Of a DNA stretch of 32,018 nucleotides, positions 29,713 to 32,018 are shown in pieces. The stretch spans positions 1 to 32,018 of the forward strand of contig JAGLBQ010000028.1 of the NCBI GenBank assembly GCA_023146675.1, written 5' to 3'. The position numbers and the translations under genes are program-made. Positions within the stretch are counted from its first letter, which is position 1. Each line of letters begins with the position of its first letter. The notes beneath the pieces were generated by a model that saw only the letters and a list, made by a program, of their open reading frames with translations, was not told the DNA's origin and searched no databases. Source of the stretch: Cocleimonas sp. (GTDB taxonomy: Bacteria > Pseudomonadota > Gammaproteobacteria > Thiotrichales > Thiotrichaceae).

Positions 29713-30087
29713 ATGTATATTATTAGCAAACAATTTCACTTTAGTGCGTCACACCAACTATTAAACCTGCCTGATGAGCATCCTTGTGCACGTTTACACG
29801 GGCATAACTATATTGTTGAGATAGAGCTGCAATCTGAGAGTTTAAATCACTATGGTTTTGTGCGTGACTATAATGATTTAGATGCCTTAAAACAGTTTAT
29901 TGATGATACTTTGGATCATCGTCATTTAAACGATGTGTTAGGTCATGATGACACTACCGCAGAGCATCTGGCTAAATTCATCTTTGATTGGGCAAAACCA
30001 CAATGGCAAGAAGTAAGTGCTGTACGCGTGAGTGAAACACCTAAAACATGGGCAAGCTATCAGCCAACTCAGAAGACAGTCTTATGA
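29713..30087 (+). CDS. queD: 6-carboxytetrahydropterin synthase
   Basis: FSASHQLLNLPDEHPCARLHGHNYIVEIEL...GFVRDYNDLDALKQFID..LDHRHLND..TAEHLAKFIFDWAKP. Confidence 0.95.
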   Translation: MYIISKQFHFSASHQLLNLPDEHPCARLHGHNYIVEIELQSESLNHYGFVRDYNDLDALKQFIDDTLDHRHLNDVLGHDDTTAEHLAKFIFDWAKPQWQEVSAVRVSETPKTWASYQPTQKTVL

Positions 30088-30869
30088 ATGCGCCCCTTAT
30101 TTTAGAACGTCCGCTACGAGATGTAGATGAGACATCATTAATCAGTATTGCTGAAATTTTTGGTCCAACGATTCAGGGGGAAGGGGCATTAATTGGAATG
30201 CCTACACTCTTTGTTCGCACGGGCGGGTGTGATTACCGTTGTGCATGGTGTGACACAGGCTATGCTGTCTTGCCTCAATTTGAAGATCAGTGGAATTTAA
30301 TGGATGCCTCCGCTATTTTTAAGAAAATTGAAACACTTAGTCAAGGTCATCCATTATGGGTCACATTGTCAGGTGGCAACCCAGCTTTACAGGATTTTTC
30401 CGAATTAATTCAACGAGGACAGCAAAAGGGGTATCAATTTTCAATGGAAACACAAGCAAGTATTGCAAAGCCTTGGTTTTCATTATTAGATCAGCTCACC
30501 CTCAGCCCTAAACCACCCTCAACAGGGATGCGTTTTAAACAGCGTGGATTAGAGCGCTGTTTAGATGCTTGTGCGTCTGATCGCACACATCCTGTTGATA
30601 TTTCATTGAAGTTTGTTGTCGCTGATAAAGCCGATATTATCTGGGCAAAAGCCATTGCAGACTTACATCCACATATTCCAAGTTTTATTCAGCCTTGTAA
30701 TACGGACGCAAGCCTTGAAGGCAATAAAACGCAACAGACCCTGGCGGATAACCGTGATCAACAGCGTTTACTGTGGTTAATTGAATGCACTCAAGCATTG
30801 CACTGGCATCAAGTAAGGATACTTCCCCAGTTGCACCGCTGGTTATGGGGTGATCAAGTAGGGGTTTAA
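30084..30869 (+). CDS. queE: 7-carboxy-7-deazaguanine synthase (radical SAM)
   Basis: ISIAEIFGPTIQGEGALIGMPTLFVRTGGCDYRCAWCDTGYAV (CX3CX2C); ATGA overlap with queD stop, so start 30084 preferred over 30048. Confidence 0.95.
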   Translation: MNAPLILERPLRDVDETSLISIAEIFGPTIQGEGALIGMPTLFVRTGGCDYRCAWCDTGYAVLPQFEDQWNLMDASAIFKKIETLSQGHPLWVTLSGGNPALQDFSELIQRGQQKGYQFSMETQASIAKPWFSLLDQLTLSPKPPSTGMRFKQRGLERCLDACASDRTHPVDISLKFVVADKADIIWAKAIADLHPHIPSFIQPCNTDASLEGNKTQQTLADNRDQQRLLWLIECTQALHWHQVRILPQLHRWLWGDQVGV

Positions 30870-30882
30870 TTTAAGGAGTACC

Positions 30883-30914
30883 CAAGAGCGCCCGTTAAGA
30901 TGATGGCGCTCTTG
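30883..30914. terminator. Hairpin between convergent queE and M16 peptidase gene
   Basis: CAAGAGCGCC-CGTTAAGATGAT-GGCGCTCTTG 10-bp perfect stem. Confidence 0.75.
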
Positions 30915-30926
30915 CCTTTAAATTTG

Positions 30927-32018
30927 CTAAGGCTTCAATATTTCTAGCTCAATCTCTTTAGCTGATTGCAATACCTCTTGTGATCCAATCACTGCAATAT
31001 GACCCTTCTCAGGTTGTAAATATTTTTCCCCCACTTGCAATAAATCATCCACACTGACATTCAGAATATTCTGGCGACTTTGTTTGCGATATCTATAATG
31101 ACGACCATGCAGGTCTGAGTAGAAGGCATTGACGGCTTCGCCTGAAGGAGAACTTGGGTTATCGATACTACTAACAACGCTGAGAATAGCTTCTTCTAGT
31201 GCTTGCCCGTCATGCTTTGTATCCAGTAGCCAATTTAGGCTGGAATCAAAGTCATTCAGTGTTTCGACAAAGCGTGGGTCGCGGTAGGAGTAAAAGCGGA
31301 AGGATGCGGTATCAGGGTCATAATTTGCTCCACCACCATAAGCTCCCCCTTGCTCACGAATAGTACGGTGTAAATAACCATTACGCAGGAAAGAGCCGAG
31401 TACACTTAATGCAGCGGAATCTTGATGTCCTGTTGGTGCGGCAGAATAAGCTTTACCACAAAAGTTGACTTGGGTGCTAATCGCCCAGCCTTGCATGATT
31501 TTACTGGGTGTCCAGATAATATCAGAGTCTGCTTGTTGCGCAGCGTTGTCAGCATTTTGCCATTGCTTGTTCAGTGTTTGTTCAAGTTCTGGCAGGCTTT
31601 TTTCATCAGCAATGAGTACAAATTGACGGGGAGCGGTGATTAGTTTCTGATGTAACTGCTGTAATTTTTCACTGAAATCACGTAACGCATTGTCGTCGTT
31701 AAAGCTGGCATCTAGTATTTTTAAGTTTTGAATACTCAACAGCCCATTATTGCGATTTGAAATATTGGCACGTGCAGAGAGACCTGCGCTGGCAGCTAAA
31801 CTAGCAAGGAGGTGACCTCTATTGGTGATTCCTGCTTCTTGCGCTGCACGCATTTGTGCAATGAGTTCGCGCAGTCGATTTAGCTCATCAAAGCGTGCAT
31901 CAAAAAAGGTGCTGTGTAATAGCTCACCAAGTGCATTTTGATTTCGTTCTAGCGCTTTTCCATAGAGTGAAAAATAGCCTTTCACACGATTACTATCGCC
32001 TATTTCACTGCGTCTTGA
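30927..32018 (-). CDS. M16 family (PreP-like, M16C) metallopeptidase, C-terminal part, runs off the right edge
   Basis: AALSVLGSFLRNGYLHRTIREQGGAYGGGANYDPDTASFRFYSYRDPR; frame remains open through 32018 (SRRSEIGDSNRVKGYF), so the GTG start at 31985 is an artefact. Confidence 0.88.
   Translation of the reverse strand, partial: SRRSEIGDSNRVKGYFSLYGKALERNQNALGELLHSTFFDARFDELNRLRELIAQMRAAQEAGITNRGHLLASLAASAGLSARANISNRNNGLLSIQNLKILDASFNDDNALRDFSEKLQQLHQKLITAPRQFVLIADEKSLPELEQTLNKQWQNADNAAQQADSDIIWTPSKIMQGWAISTQVNFCGKAYSAAPTGHQDSAALSVLGSFLRNGYLHRTIREQGGAYGGGANYDPDTASFRFYSYRDPRFVETLNDFDSSLNWLLDTKHDGQALEEAILSVVSSIDNPSSPSGEAVNAFYSDLHGRHYRYRKQSRQNILNVSVDDLLQVGEKYLQPEKGHIAVIGSQEVLQSAKEIELEILKP

Noticed and set aside
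29435-29739. Minus-strand ORFs over queC/queD
   Set aside because: Antisense of confidently assigned queC

Overview
The window is 32 kb of low-GC, bacterial (probably gammaproteobacterial) chromosome. Most of it is housekeeping: argB, an aspartate aminotransferase, the queC-queD-queE cluster, a DUF2339 membrane protein, TauE/SafE, VOC proteins, a WYL regulator, a lytic transglycosylase, a beta-lactamase-fold hydrolase and an M16 peptidase fragment. The most interesting part is ~12.4-22.8 kb. It holds an ECF sigma factor overlapping a non-RD Ser/Thr kinase gene. Divergent from it is a coupled gene pair encoding a BON-OmpA protein and a repeat-rich, membrane-anchored coiled-coil protein with a DUF4332-like C-terminus. 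Downstream are a small secreted basic protein and a convergent 702-aa protein. The N-terminus of that 702-aa protein looks like a catalytically degenerate PP2C domain, followed by one TM segment and a long charged coiled coil. I propose this as a candidate envelope signalling locus. Other items include a TSP3-repeat CDS missed by the ORF track (minus strand, runs off the left edge), a frameshifted AraC-family gene, a metzincin protease with Calx-beta repeats and a GlyGly-CTERM-like tail, a tandem-thioredoxin protein and several hairpins. Everything was read by eye; no homology search was run.
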